A stretch of 64,000 nucleotides of DNA from Bradyrhizobium sp. 1 (lineage in GTDB: Bacteria; Pseudomonadota; Alphaproteobacteria; Rhizobiales; Xanthobacteraceae). Position numbers and translations under genes: made by a program. Shown one piece after another: positions 63,868 through 64,000 of the stretch (its first letter is position 1; the number at the start of each line of letters is the position of its first letter). Below the pieces are notes generated by a model. It was not told where the DNA came from. It made no database searches and was given only the letters and a program-made list of their open reading frames with translations. The stretch is taken from assembly GCF_023073315.1 (NCBI RefSeq), contig NZ_JADPJH010000010.1:186001-250000 (forward strand), written 5' to 3'.

Positions 63868-64000
63868 TCAGTAAACGCGAGCTTTGGGCGGGATGTACTG
63901 CACGTCGTTGGTCATGGTGTAGTCGTGAACCGGGCGGTACTCGATCTTGACCTTGCCGGAATCTTCCAGCCAGGCCAGCGTGTGCTTCATCCAGTTCTTG
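63868..64000 (-). CDS. sdhA: Succinate dehydrogenase flavoprotein subunit (C-terminal end, partial)
   Basis: Only the last 43 codons lie in the window: KNWMKHTLAWLEDSGKVKIE and then RPVHDYTMTNDVQYIPPKAR with VY before the stop at 63868. This is the typical SdhA C-terminus. The protein oxidises succinate to fumarate with covalent FAD. It is followed directly by sdhB, as in alphaproteobacterial sdhCDAB operons; the upstream genes lie beyond the window. Confidence 0.95.
   Translation of the reverse strand, partial: KNWMKHTLAWLEDSGKVKIEYRPVHDYTMTNDVQYIPPKARVY

Overview
The window is GC-rich chromosomal DNA from an alphaproteobacterium, most likely Bradyrhizobium or a close relative in the same family. 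I infer this from the housekeeping gene content, the IalB and Cys_rich_FGFR-type secreted proteins, the TAXI solute-binding proteins, and many dispersed palindromes ending in CGTCATTGCGAG / CTCGCAATGACG. No database search was possible; the species call is an inference.

Layout. 0.4-3.2 kb: topoisomerase IB, a START-like protein and a class III adenylate cyclase. 3.3-11.1 kb: EVE protein, secreted esterase, gpsA-tsaD (minus), then hemD, a mitofilin-like protein and hemY (plus). 11.2-16.6 kb: tRNA-Thr(CGT) followed by an accessory-looking stretch: an efflux-adaptor remnant, a LuxR solo, a tandem array of an unrecognised cysteine-free 229-aa protein with a decayed third copy, an AT-rich patch and a GT-C-like membrane protein. 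16.7-25.5 kb: small secreted proteins behind CRP-like operators, a polysaccharide deacetylase, an MFS exporter with a soluble tail, a Tat-type hydrolase paired with a cytochrome P450, and a second adenylate cyclase. 25.5-31.6 kb: TerB-like protein, SDR, glutamine amidotransferase, enoyl-CoA hydratase, tRNA-Ala(CGC), yggT-DUF167-folD, ppa. 31.7-40.6 kb: GNAT, an operon of hydrolase, DUF2269, SDR-DoxX and DCC proteins, an amine oxidase, typA, a Crp/Fnr regulator and a response regulator. 40.6-50 kb: PhoD phosphatase, two TAXI proteins without a TRAP permease, pterin dehydratase, oxidoreductases, IalB. 50-64 kb: rlmN, PAP2, argG, a proline-rich OmpA protein, VOC and FkbM proteins, a BacA-like ABC transporter, a hybrid histidine kinase, sdhB and the end of sdhA.

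How it fits together. Most of the window is ordinary core metabolism: translation and tRNA modification (typA, rlmN, tsaD), haem synthesis (hemD, hemY), folate (folD), arginine (argG) and the TCA cycle (sdhAB). Several genes concern the envelope (OmpA, deacetylase, PAP2, GT-C, BacA-like ABC). A possible cAMP theme links the two cyclases to at least three strong CRP-type sites (TGTGA-N6-TCACA) upstream of small secreted proteins.

The parts least explained by known families are the 229-aa tandem array next to the LuxR solo, the membrane-anchored orphan TAXI proteins, the DUF2269 / SDR-DoxX / DCC operon, and short 13-16 bp tandem repeats placed directly before several start codons around 26-29 kb.
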